Source: Chitinophaga niabensis (GTDB taxonomy: Bacteria; Bacteroidota; Bacteroidia; Chitinophagales; Chitinophagaceae). Taken from it: DNA of 64,000 nucleotides. Shown here in pieces: positions 17,800 through 25,286 of this stretch. The notes under the pieces are model-generated. The model was not told the DNA's origin and ran no database searches. It saw only the letters and a program-made list of their open reading frames with translations. How positions within the stretch are numbered: the stretch's first letter is position 1; each line of letters opens with the position of its first letter. Location of the stretch: assembly GCF_900129465.1 (NCBI RefSeq), contig NZ_FSRA01000001.1, forward strand, positions 3,660,482 through 3,724,481, written 5' to 3'. The translations under genes were made by a program, and so were the position numbers.

Positions 17800-19001
17800 C
17801 GCCTGCGCCCTCCCATCCTTGGCATAAAAGGACTGCCTGTACCTCCCGCTGCTGCAGGATCACTGCTGCCATTCATGGCCATTACCACCACATCCTGCGG
17901 TGTTAGGCCAGACAGTACTTCTATATGTGTGTTATCATTTAAACCGGTGCGGATGTGTTTCTGCAAAAGGGTATCACCCCTTATTACCCAAACGTAGTTG
18001 GAAGATCCCGCACGCTGCTTTGGTTTATCTTTAGTAGGATTCTTATGTACTGCACTCACCATCACATAGTCCTTCAAACCTGTAGAATCAGGGCGAAACT
18101 TCAGGGCTTTAACGGGTAAGAGCAAGGCAGTGTCTTTTTCCGCAGTGAAGATGGTTACGTTGGCCGTCATGCCCGGCTTCAGTTTCATGGCTGCATTGGA
18201 GGCATTGATAATGGTATTGTAGGTGACCACGTTGGATGATACGTATGGCGACAACCTGATCTCCTGCACTTTCCCATCAAACACATCATCCAGGTATGCA
18301 TCTACGGTGAAGGTGACCCGTTGCGAATCTGCCACGTTGCCAATATCAGCTTCATCCACACTTGTTTCCACCTGCATATGTGCAATATCTTTTGCTATCA
18401 CAAACAAGGTGGGTGTATTAAAGCTGGCGGCTACCGTTTGCCCCAGGCTCACATTCCTGTTGAGTACCACACCATCTATCGGAGAATATATTTCAGTGAA
18501 GGAAAAGTTCTTTAACGCTGTTTGCAGTTGTGCATTTACACTGGCTACATTGGCTTTGGCCTGGTTGATCTGGTTGTAGGCAAGGTCATAATCTGCTTTG
18601 GCGATCACACCTTGTTTATACAACATCTCCTGCCTTGAAAAATTATTCTGCTGATATTCCAGGTTACTTTTCATTACCTGCAGGTTAGCCCTGAATTGGT
18701 CCACCTGTGCCTGGAACAAAGATTTATCCAGCTCCGCCAGCAGTTGCCCCTTTTTCACCTGTGTATTATAATCCACATAGAGGTGCTTGATGGTACCGGA
18801 TACCTGTGTACCTACAGCCACTGTATCTACAGGCCTGAGTGTACCCGTGGCCGTAACCGTGGTGGCGATATGCCCATATTCCGGCTGTGCGGTCTCAAAG
18901 CTGATGGGTACCTCCTTCTTTCTGATGAAGAAATACCAGATAGCTACCACCGCCACAAGGATCAGCACAATTGTAATAATGCCCTTTCTATACTTTTTCA
19001 T
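17796..19001 (-). CDS. MacA/HlyD-type periplasmic adaptor protein
   Basis: This 401-residue membrane-fusion protein has an N-terminal membrane anchor (residues 8-26), a biotinyl-lipoyl domain (VGTQVSGTIKHLYVDYNTQV), a helical hairpin (about 95-165), a second lipoyl half (EIYSPIDGVVLNRNVSLGQ) and a beta-barrel region. It should link the ABC permease to an outer-membrane TolC-like channel. The end is glycine-rich and basic ([16 protein letters not shown]). It is the first gene of a three-gene export operon. The cargo could be a drug, peptide or lipid and cannot be read from the sequence. Confidence 0.95.
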   Translation of the reverse strand: MKKYRKGIITIVLILVAVVAIWYFFIRKKEVPISFETAQPEYGHIATTVTATGTLRPVDTVAVGTQVSGTIKHLYVDYNTQVKKGQLLAELDKSLFQAQVDQFRANLQVMKSNLEYQQNNFSRQEMLYKQGVIAKADYDLAYNQINQAKANVASVNAQLQTALKNFSFTEIYSPIDGVVLNRNVSLGQTVAASFNTPTLFVIAKDIAHMQVETSVDEADIGNVADSQRVTFTVDAYLDDVFDGKVQEIRLSPYVSSNVVTYNTIINASNAAMKLKPGMTANVTIFTAEKDTALLLPVKALKFRPDSTGLKDYVMVSAVHKNPTKDKPKQRAGSSNYVWVIRGDTLLQKHIRTGLNDNTHIEVLSGLTPQDVVVMAMNGSSDPAAAGGTGSPFMPRMGGRRR

Positions 19002-19106
19002 CTGTTATCATTAACATGATCAATGACTACAAGCTGACAGCAGGGTTTAAGCAGATAATGTTATTTAACAAATATTATGCAGATTATGTTGACCTGGTAA
19101 AATGAC

Positions 19107-19148
19107 AATGGCCCGCCGGCGCTGTTTTCACAGAACCGGCGGGCCATT
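19107..19148 (-). terminator. Strong hairpin terminator after the OmpA-type gene
   Basis: A perfect 13-bp G/C-rich stem (19107-19119 with 19136-19148) and a 16-base loop lie just past the OmpA-like stop at 19164. The - strand continues into a partly U-rich stretch, and the + side is similar, so it probably isolates this gene from the export operon. Confidence 0.8.
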
Positions 19149-19163
19149 TTAAACAGGCAATGC

Positions 19164-19673
19164 CTATTTCAGGTTATACAGGATCACAAACTCCACCCGG
19201 CGGTTCTTCGCTTTTCCGGCCTCAGTGGTATTATCCCCGATAGGATCGCGGTCTGCAAGCCCCCAGGTGAACATACGTTCATTATCTACCTTGTTATTAT
19301 TGAGTAATTGTTTAGCACTTACGGCGCGTCTTTCAGACAGGTCCCTGTTATAAGCCGCCACGCCGGTATTATCCGTGTGCCCGGTGATCATGATCTTTGT
19401 TTTATCATACTTATTCAGCACACCCGCAAAACGTTCAAACGTGGGTTTGATATCATCTTTTAACTGGTCAGACGCGGTGGCAAAGAGTATATGATCCGGG
19501 AAGATCACTTTGAGACTGTCGTTAAGGATACTTACCTCTGCCTCATTCAATACGTTCTTTAGTTCTTTGTATTGCTTATTCATGTATTGCTGCTCAGCCG
19601 TCAGTTTTTTAGAAGCAGCGCAGGAGGTTAGTACAATCAATGCGGTAATTACCGGGAGTAACATTTTTTTCAT
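19164..19673 (-). CDS. OmpA family peptidoglycan-binding lipoprotein
   Basis: This 169-residue lipoprotein has the lipobox LTSC (Cys18). The OmpA C-terminal domain spans about residues 55-169, with the peptidoglycan-contact motifs ITGHTDNTG, LSERRAVSAKQLL and AKNRRVEFVI. It should tether the outer membrane to the cell wall. It has a single-gene layout with its own strong terminator. The short spacer between the lipid anchor and the OmpA domain fits a Pal-like role, though no tol genes are close. Confidence 0.93.
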   Translation of the reverse strand: MKKMLLPVITALIVLTSCAASKKLTAEQQYMNKQYKELKNVLNEAEVSILNDSLKVIFPDHILFATASDQLKDDIKPTFERFAGVLNKYDKTKIMITGHTDNTGVAAYNRDLSERRAVSAKQLLNNNKVDNERMFTWGLADRDPIGDNTTEAGKAKNRRVEFVILYNLK

Positions 19674-19737
19674 TATGCATAATTTTGCTGCGAAGGTATC
19701 TAAAATATAGATTATCAGCGTTTTATGCAGTTTTAAT

Positions 19738-20418
19738 TTAATATTGGGGATTTGATTGATATGAGTCTCTTCTGGCTATGTGAGGCCCCTTTTTATACTC
19801 CGCAGATTCTATATATGCAGCAGGGGGCTCTGTAACGCCTGCCCTCACGCCTTCTATGTTGATATTAGCGGAAGGAATGTCAATCTTAATACCGGAAATC
19901 CTATTGGCAGTACGTCTGAATATTATATAACCGCCATATCGCTCTACCTTAAAAGTATCTGCTACCTGACGGCCCAGGTCTGCGCTACCAGCGCGACTGC
20001 TGGCAGTAAGAACACCATCTTTCAAAGTTACTTTCACTTCATCCTCGTCATAACCAGTGCCCACTTTATAGGTACCTACATAGTCAACCAGATCTTCTAC
20101 ACGGATACCTTCCAGATCTATATTGGCTACAGGGATGTTTACTTTGATACCGGAGATCTGTTTAACGGGGTTACGAAGGAAGATGACCTCACCACCATAT
20201 TCATCCACAGAGAAGGTATCAGGTTTCAGCATGCTGAGATTAGCACTCCCTCTGCTACCGCTGATCGTCAATTTGTCTTCTTTCAACTCCACCCTGGTAT
20301 CTTGTGCGGCATCACCCGTACCCAATTTGTAAGTACCGGGATATTCCGTTAATGAACTTTTCTGTGCATGTACCGCAAGCGTCATAAAAAGCGCTGCAGT
20401 CAATAAAACATGTTTCAT
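19738..20418 (-). CDS. Secreted protein with two tandem about 80-residue repeats, function unknown
   Basis: This 226-residue protein has a clean signal peptide (ends AVHAQ). The mature part is two copies of a beta-rich unit: residues about 25-105 (from YPGTYKLGTG) and about 112-190 (from YVGTYKVGTG). Both copies share a DTF-V-YGG-IF core and an SGIK-IP-ANI-EG-R end. The unit resembles small DUF3471-like beta domains found at the ends of some secreted hydrolases, but here nothing catalytic is attached. The tail (about 195-226) is polar and probably disordered. It stands alone between the OmpA gene and tRNA-Gln. I do not recognise a function. Confidence 0.75.
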   Translation of the reverse strand: MKHVLLTAALFMTLAVHAQKSSLTEYPGTYKLGTGDAAQDTRVELKEDKLTISGSRGSANLSMLKPDTFSVDEYGGEVIFLRNPVKQISGIKVNIPVANIDLEGIRVEDLVDYVGTYKVGTGYDEDEVKVTLKDGVLTASSRAGSADLGRQVADTFKVERYGGYIIFRRTANRISGIKIDIPSANINIEGVRAGVTEPPAAYIESAEYKKGPHIARRDSYQSNPQY

Positions 20419-20524
20419 AAAATGAATAGTTTAGGCAGGGAAATTAGTCTTGTTGCGGGGGTCTAACAACAAAACAGGTATGAAATAATTGTTATAAAGT
20501 GAATGAGGCCGGGAAGAGGGGTAA

Positions 20525-20557
20525 TAAAAAAAGAGAAGACCTGCGAAGATCTTCTCT
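20525..20557 (-). terminator. Terminator of tRNA-Gln
   Basis: An 8-bp stem (AGAGAAGA at 20532-20539 with TCTTCTCT at 20550-20557) is followed on the - strand by a run of U residues (20525-20531). It lies 10 bases after the tRNA-Gln 3' end. Confidence 0.9.
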
Positions 20558-20566
20558 AACCCTTTG

Positions 20567-20637
20567 TTGTCCCACCTGGATTCGAACCAAGACAAACAGA
20601 ACCAAAATCTGTCGTACTACCATTATACTATGGGACA
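20567..20637 (-). tRNA. tRNA-Gln (anticodon TTG)
   Basis: A 71-nt cloverleaf: 7-bp acceptor stem (TGTCCCA/TGGGACA), D arm with AGTATAATGGTAGTAC, 5-bp anticodon stem ACAGA/TCTGT with loop TTTTGGT giving anticodon TTG, and T-loop TTCGAAT. The discriminator is A. No CCA is encoded. A promoter and a terminator flank it, so it is a single-gene unit. Confidence 0.97.
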
Positions 20638-20652
20638 TCGTGATTGGGATTG

Positions 20653-20681
20653 CAAAAGTATACTTTTTTTTATTTCTGCAA
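20653..20681 (-). promoter_or_regulatory. Bacteroidota-type promoter for tRNA-Gln
   Basis: On the - strand a TTG (20679-20681) is followed after 18 bases by TACTTTTG (20653-20660), a full match to the -7 consensus TAnnTTTG. The spacing is one base short of the usual 19-21. The start site would fall just before the tRNA. Confidence 0.65.
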
Positions 20682-20740
20682 AAAAAACTTCCTCTTTTTT
20701 TGTAAAAAACCTTGGAATCCTTGTCCCCACAAGCATTTCA

Positions 20741-21742
20741 TCAAATCAACATCCATATTTTTTCAACGATCCGTTCCGGAGATAATTGTTCCATGCAAGC
20801 ATGATCTCCTCTGAAACAGGGTTTATTTCCGAAAACAGAACATGGTCTGCAATAGAGATCTATCTGTGCCGCAAACTCCTCTTTCTGGCCATATCCCATA
20901 AATCCTGCATAAGGGTGTGTAGCCCCCCAGACAGATACTACGGGTACTCCAAACAGAGAGGCCAGGTGCATATTGGCGGAATCCATACTTACCATCAGTT
21001 TTAACCTGCTGATAATGGCTAATTCTTCTTTCAGGCTGAAATTCCCTGCCATCACCTGCACGCGGCTAAATTTGGCCGCCAGTGCATTTAATTGTGCCAC
21101 TTCCTGTGCTCCGCCGCCAAACAACAACACTTCCACTTCTTCCTTTGCAGTGAGCTGCCGGATCACCTCTTCCATTTTTTCAATAGGATAGGTCTTTTCT
21201 TTATATGTGGCAAAGGGGGCAATGCCGATCCGGACTTTATCACTGGCCTGCCGGGGTAATGTTCCCGAACCCGCAATTCCCGGTTCCAGCCCCAGTTCCC
21301 GGAAAACCTGCCGGTACCGTTCAATGGTAGTGGTCAGGGGTTGCAGTACCTTCCCTTCTTTCTGTGTCAGTCGTTTTTTCCCTTCCCGCCCTTTATCTAT
21401 CACGGCCACCGGAATCCCCCGGAGCCGGAAAAAGGTCCTTAAGATACGGGAACGCAATACCTGGTGCAGGTCGGCCACTGCGCTGATCTCCGGAAAGGCC
21501 TTACGTATAGAAGAAAAGAGCCGGTACAGGCCCCTAACCCCTTTATGCACTCCTTTCAGGTCAGCCGGCACAAATACCAGGCGGGGGATCCCCTCACAGA
21601 GTGGTCCCCAGTTCTTATTGGTCACGAAAATGATGGTAAGTTCCGGATGAGCATCCAGCACCTCTTTCATCACGGGAATGGTCATGGCCACGTCTCCCAT
21701 GGCAGAAAACCGTATAGCCAGGATACTACGGCTTTTGGCCAT
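20741..21742 (-). CDS. Glycosyltransferase family 9 (heptosyltransferase-like)
   Basis: This 333-residue GT9 enzyme transfers a sugar, typically ADP-heptose, to lipopolysaccharide core on the cytoplasmic side of the inner membrane. The N-terminal Rossmann half begins IRFSAMGDVAMTIPV, the usual acceptor-side motif. The C-terminal half has the nucleotide-sugar motif MDSANMHLASLFGVPVVSVW. Two Cys near the end (YCRPCSVFGNKPC) are common in Bacteroidota members. Its start overlaps the end of the DUF4254 gene by 17 bases, so the two are cotranscribed and translationally linked. Confidence 0.92.
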   Translation of the reverse strand: MAKSRSILAIRFSAMGDVAMTIPVMKEVLDAHPELTIIFVTNKNWGPLCEGIPRLVFVPADLKGVHKGVRGLYRLFSSIRKAFPEISAVADLHQVLRSRILRTFFRLRGIPVAVIDKGREGKKRLTQKEGKVLQPLTTTIERYRQVFRELGLEPGIAGSGTLPRQASDKVRIGIAPFATYKEKTYPIEKMEEVIRQLTAKEEVEVLLFGGGAQEVAQLNALAAKFSRVQVMAGNFSLKEELAIISRLKLMVSMDSANMHLASLFGVPVVSVWGATHPYAGFMGYGQKEEFAAQIDLYCRPCSVFGNKPCFRGDHACMEQLSPERIVEKIWMLI

Positions 21743-22331
21743 ATAATACAGGATTGAGGGAAGGATCGTTGTACATCTTCATCTGTTTGTACACTTTCAT
21801 GTATTTGCGGCCCTTGCTGATATCTTCCAGCAACTCCTCGATGGCAGTGGAAAGGTCTTTTTGCTGTTCCAGCAGGATGTTCAGTTTGCGCTGGCAGGTT
21901 TTACGATGCTCTTCGCTGGCATCCGGGCGGGTAGCTTCCTCCCGCATGTGGTAGATCTTGAGACCAAGGATGGAAAGGCGGTCTATTGCCCAGGCAGGAC
22001 TTTCCGTATTAATGGTAGCCTTTGGCTGGGGGATCACGTCCTTATATTTATCAAGGAAATAACTGTCAATGTATTCCACCATATCTGTCCGTTCCTGATT
22101 GGAGCGGTCGATCCAGCGTTTGAGGTCCAGTGCTTTTACCGGGTCTATATGGGGGTCCCGCACCACATCTTCCAGGTGCCACTGCACAGTATCTATCCAG
22201 TTTTTCCCGTATAACAGGTGTTCCACGGTGGTTTTTCCATATGGGTTCTCCACTTTCCGGTAAATATCATTGTGAATGTGGTAATCCCGGATACTCTGGT
22301 CAAAAATGCCTATACAAAGTTCAGTAAACAT
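21726..22331 (-). CDS. DUF4254 family protein
   Basis: This 201-residue, mostly helical cytosolic protein matches the DUF4254 pattern: an N-terminal NPYGKTTVEHLLYGKNWIDT-type segment, a central LDLKRWIDRSNQERTDMVEYI helix, and a long charged C-terminal coiled coil (RKTCQRKLNILLEQQKDL). It has no signal peptide or catalytic motif I can name. It overlaps the GT9 gene by 17 bases, and this pairing is common in Bacteroidota, which suggests a helper role in lipopolysaccharide core assembly. That role is inferred only. Confidence 0.8.
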   Translation of the reverse strand: MFTELCIGIFDQSIRDYHIHNDIYRKVENPYGKTTVEHLLYGKNWIDTVQWHLEDVVRDPHIDPVKALDLKRWIDRSNQERTDMVEYIDSYFLDKYKDVIPQPKATINTESPAWAIDRLSILGLKIYHMREEATRPDASEEHRKTCQRKLNILLEQQKDLSTAIEELLEDISKGRKYMKVYKQMKMYNDPSLNPVLYGQKP

Positions 22332-22421
22332 GCAGCAAATGTAGTCTGGAATTTTGAAAATCCCATGCCCCGCATCTCCCCGGCCCGGCAGGGGCTAACG
22401 CAGAACCCTACACGTTACCGC

Positions 22422-22452
22422 AAAAAAAAAGCACACTGTAGATACAATGTGC
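22422..22452 (-). terminator. Orphan - strand terminator
   Basis: A stem of GCACA (22431-22435) with TGTGC (22448-22452), extendable inward across one mismatch, is followed on the - strand by nine U residues (22422-22430). No gene that it would serve is visible, because the S41 gene already has its own terminator 500 bases upstream. Confidence 0.6.
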
Positions 22453-22611
22453 CGGGCATAAATCATGTGAATGTTCGAGAATGCAATTGTGTAGGCTCTT
22501 AATGGTTCTCTAAAGAGGGCTTTTCAAAAAAGCTCGCGCCATTGCAATTAGCTGATTACACATGCTTGTTATTAGCAAGTTGGTGACGACAGCAACACTG
22601 CTAATAACAGC

Positions 22612-22758
22612 ATGGTAAATATCTTATCTGTGAGGAGGATCTTTTTGGGGATCGTCCGTGTCTTTATCTGGTTATGTCTTCTGCTTTTAGGTAATGTTGG
22701 GTTATCACAAGTTGACTGTTCACTTATTTGTCAGGCTAAATTGGTAAATCTGTCTTAA
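22612..22758 (+). pseudogene. Possible truncated start of a secreted adhesin-like gene
   Basis: A 48-residue frame has a strong signal-peptide-like start (hydrophobic run FIWLCLLLLGNVGLSQ) and then VDCSLICQAKLVNLS before a stop. The Cys-rich beginning after the signal resembles the mature N-terminus of large Bacteroidota gliding/adhesin proteins, which normally continue for hundreds of residues. Nothing recognisable follows in any frame. The start codon lies inside the right arm of an inverted repeat. It may be a remnant, a small secreted peptide or chance. Confidence 0.3.
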
Positions 22759-22960
22759 GTCTTTTTTGCTTGAGTGCAATACTAAATTACAACGCGTTGC
22801 TGTGATAATATTGCAGTGGTTAATTTTTTAACAAATGAAAAAAAGGAATTCCCAACCCATTGAAAACTGCGCTGTTAGTGATCTTAAAAGGTCTCAAATG
22901 GCATAGAAAGTTTATCCGTGACTGTTGGAAACGCTGCATTGCTGCAGTAGGGCATTAACA

Positions 22961-22996
22961 AAAAAAAGAACAGCGCGGGGAGATCCCTGCGCTGTT
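22961..22996 (-). terminator. Terminator of the S41 peptidase operon
   Basis: An 8-bp stem (AACAGCGC at 22969-22976 with GCGCTGTT at 22989-22996), with further G/C pairing inside, is followed on the - strand by a U-rich run (22961-22967). It lies 29 bases past the S41 stop. Confidence 0.9.
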
Positions 22997-23024
22997 GTAC
23001 TTTACCCAAATTTTCTCATAATCA

Positions 23025-24371
23025 TTAGTCCGGGAGAATAACAATGGATGACTCGCTTAAAAGCTGCCTGGAGTCATATAAAACTTGTACAGTTGGCGTA
23101 ATACGTTCAAACTGCCCCTGCCTTCCTCCACCGGCAATCAGGGATAGCGCTTTGGCTATCAGCGGGTCCTGCTGATCCGCGATAGGGAATAATGGCAGTA
23201 TACTTTTCTCGTCACTCACATATTGTGGTGTTATGCCGTTTTCATATCCGCCTTCTCCCCTGGCGTTTGATAATTTATAGGTAATAGGGAGCAGGGACCA
23301 GGGAATACGTTTATCTGTAATGCTCACAGCGCCCACATCTTTGCCAAAAGTGGTCTGGCCGATCAGCACTACCTGTGTATAAGGTTTGAGGTTGTTGATC
23401 ACTAATTCTGCTGCGGACCCTGTAATGGCAGTTCCCAGTATGAATACCCTAGGAAGGGATAACTGCCCCGGTGCCAATGCACCGAAAGGGATCACTTTAT
23501 TATCTTCGGAGGGAACAGCTAAAACATCTTTAAAGGAACGCATCTTTACCTGTTGTTTTGCATTACCGGCATATTGAACAAAAGGTTTCAGCTCATCAAG
23601 GCCGGGAGCCACCAGTGCGCTGAGCAGGGCAGCTCCGGTTACACTGCCACCCGGGTTATACCGGAGGTCGATGATCAGTTCTGAAGCGCCTTCTTCCTTA
23701 AATTTCCGGAATGCCTGCAGCACATCATTATTATAATAGTCATCAAAATTATTCAGGAAGAGATAGGCTATTTTCTTCCCATTGATCTGCCATGTTTTCT
23801 TTTCATAAAGGGGATTTTCTACGATAAGCCTTCCCTCTATGGCTACCTGTTGTACTTCTGTAACCTGTCCGTTATCCGCCACTTTGGCTGTGGTAATATT
23901 GCTTTTGTTCTTTTGCAACAGGTCCTTCCCTAATTGCTGTGCATTTGCGGGAGTAATAATGGTATTACTGATACGGGTGAAATAATCTCCTCTTTTGAGC
24001 CCGTTAAGCGCCGCTGCGGTACCGGGGATCACAAAATTAATGATCCCGATAGCTCCTCCCGGAGCCTGTGCCCAGGGAATTACATAATAATCAACACCGA
24101 ATGTCCGCAACATTCCTTTCGGGAAATTGCTTTCATTATATATAATAGAGAACCGGTCCGTGGGCTGTTTGAGACTGTTAAAGAACGCAACGGGTTCCTG
24201 CTGCCCATCTGCCACGGCCGGAAGGGATTGATTCCAAAGATAGTACTCCCGCATATTGGCCAATATCCAGTTATTGATCTCCTGCTGCGTTACCGGTCCG
24301 GCAGGCGCAGGGGCATCCTGCTTGCGGCAGGCGCTGAATAACAATATCAAACAAAGCAATCGCAGGTACAT
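23025..24371 (-). CDS. S41 family C-terminal-processing-like peptidase, lipoprotein
   Basis: This 448-residue protein has a lipobox (LLFSAC, Cys15). A short helical N-terminal part (about 25-110) precedes a PDZ-like domain (about 105-180) and the S41 protease domain (about 210-420). The catalytic Ser is in ITGSAAELVINNL and the general-base Lys in GQTTFGKDVGA; the conserved IDLRYNPGG strand is also present. It should cut proteins in the periplasm or at the outer membrane. It is the last gene of a seven-gene run that includes a TonB receptor and duplicated surface lipoproteins, so it may process or recycle them or act on the imported ligand. Confidence 0.93.
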   Translation of the reverse strand: MYLRLLCLILLFSACRKQDAPAPAGPVTQQEINNWILANMREYYLWNQSLPAVADGQQEPVAFFNSLKQPTDRFSIIYNESNFPKGMLRTFGVDYYVIPWAQAPGGAIGIINFVIPGTAAALNGLKRGDYFTRISNTIITPANAQQLGKDLLQKNKSNITTAKVADNGQVTEVQQVAIEGRLIVENPLYEKKTWQINGKKIAYLFLNNFDDYYNNDVLQAFRKFKEEGASELIIDLRYNPGGSVTGAALLSALVAPGLDELKPFVQYAGNAKQQVKMRSFKDVLAVPSEDNKVIPFGALAPGQLSLPRVFILGTAITGSAAELVINNLKPYTQVVLIGQTTFGKDVGAVSITDKRIPWSLLPITYKLSNARGEGGYENGITPQYVSDEKSILPLFPIADQQDPLIAKALSLIAGGGRQGQFERITPTVQVLYDSRQLLSESSIVILPD

Positions 24372-24380
24372 AAATATGAT

Positions 24381-25172
24381 TTAAAATCCGGCAAGCTGGG
24401 TAGAGCTATAGGTGATAGCGGTGCCGTTAACAGCCCGTTTAATATCAAAAATAGCACTGCCTATATCTTTTAAAGCAGTAGCGGTTAAAAACATCCTTCC
24501 TCCCTTTGCATACCTGGCAGGATCGATTTGATCTGCATTGGGCAGATAAGTATTTGTTGCAGCATCCTTTAATTTGAAAACGAATCTTACGCCTGTTTCA
24601 AAACCCGCAAAATAATCGATGGTGGTAAAACCAGTGAATTTACCCCGTTGCAGATTTTCGAATACAGCAATCGGCGCATTCATGCCTTCGCCTGGTGTAA
24701 TGGCGTTGAGCATTTTAACACGGTAAAGTTCCAGCGTGAGCTTTTCAGGCAATTCCGGATCTGAATAGCTAAAACCAACCTTCCGTTTGTCCGGTGATGA
24801 TGATTCTCCCTTTGCATTGAGGAGGAATTGGGGTTTCCCGGTTTTCTCAAACTGTAAAATAGTGAAGGAAACAAAGCTAGCAGGGATGTCCAGCAGGGTA
24901 TCTATCCATGTTTCTCCGCTTTTCAGGTTCTTTAGTTGCAGATGTTGTTTTCCATTTCCCTTTTCCACTATCTTCCTGTTGATGCTGCTCTTAGTTTTAC
25001 TCATACTATCCAGCAATACTTCATTGTTCCATGTTAGCGCTGATACCGCCGTTTCATCTGCCCAATAACTGGTGGCAGACATTTCCATAATATTTTTTTC
25101 CACTTGCAGGTTGCCTTCCTTCTTACATGCAGCAAGGCAAATAAATAAAACGAGTAAAATGTTTCTTTTCAT
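24381..25172 (-). CDS. Hypothetical lipoprotein
   Basis: This 263-residue protein has a lipobox-type leader (MKRNILLVLFICLAACKK), so it should be lipidated and exported. The mature part is predicted beta-rich, with no motif I recognise. Features include QLKNLKSGETWIDTLLDIPA in the first half and IDPARYAKGGRMFLTATAL near the end. It lies 9 bases before the S41 peptidase start and after the duplicated beta-helix genes, so it is probably a partner in that locus. An upstream in-frame ATG at 25178 adds two residues. Function unknown. Confidence 0.7.
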   Translation of the reverse strand: MKRNILLVLFICLAACKKEGNLQVEKNIMEMSATSYWADETAVSALTWNNEVLLDSMSKTKSSINRKIVEKGNGKQHLQLKNLKSGETWIDTLLDIPASFVSFTILQFEKTGKPQFLLNAKGESSSPDKRKVGFSYSDPELPEKLTLELYRVKMLNAITPGEGMNAPIAVFENLQRGKFTGFTTIDYFAGFETGVRFVFKLKDAATNTYLPNADQIDPARYAKGGRMFLTATALKDIGSAIFDIKRAVNGTAITYSSTQLAGF

Positions 25173-25203
25173 TAACATAAATTTTATTGGTATTACAGAA
25201 TAA

Positions 25204-25229
25204 GCAGGTGATAGGGAACTATCACCTGC
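25204..25229 (-). other. Perfect 11-bp hairpin inside the operon
   Basis: GCAGGTGATAG (25204-25214) pairs exactly with CTATCACCTGC (25219-25229) around a GGAA/UUCC loop. It lies between the second beta-helix gene and the hypothetical lipoprotein. No clear U-tract follows on the - strand, so it more likely stabilises the upstream message or attenuates than fully terminates. Confidence 0.7.
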
Positions 25230-25286
25230 CTAAAAATTCGTTGCACCATTTTTACAAATGTAAAAGCAGTTATTTTTAATAAGATA

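Larger units (their letters stand above)
22332..23024. other. Gene-poor 0.7-kb stretch with hairpins and gene debris
   Basis: No long reading frame with coding character is seen on either strand. It holds an orphan - strand terminator (22422-22452), a 15-bp inverted repeat with a one-base bulge (22562-22577 with 22599-22613), two short + strand frames (22612-22758 and 22835-22906) and the S41 gene terminator (22961-22996). The composition is more A/T-rich than the flanking genes, in keeping with decayed sequence or small RNAs. Confidence 0.6.

Noticed and set aside
20499..20785. Open frames over tRNA-Gln and its terminator
   Set aside because: They cross the tRNA and the end of the GT9 gene and have no protein-like features.
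22835..22906. A 23-residue + strand frame starting MKKRN as a peptide precursor
   Set aside because: It is too short, has no modification or export genes nearby and no ribosome-binding context beyond A-richness.
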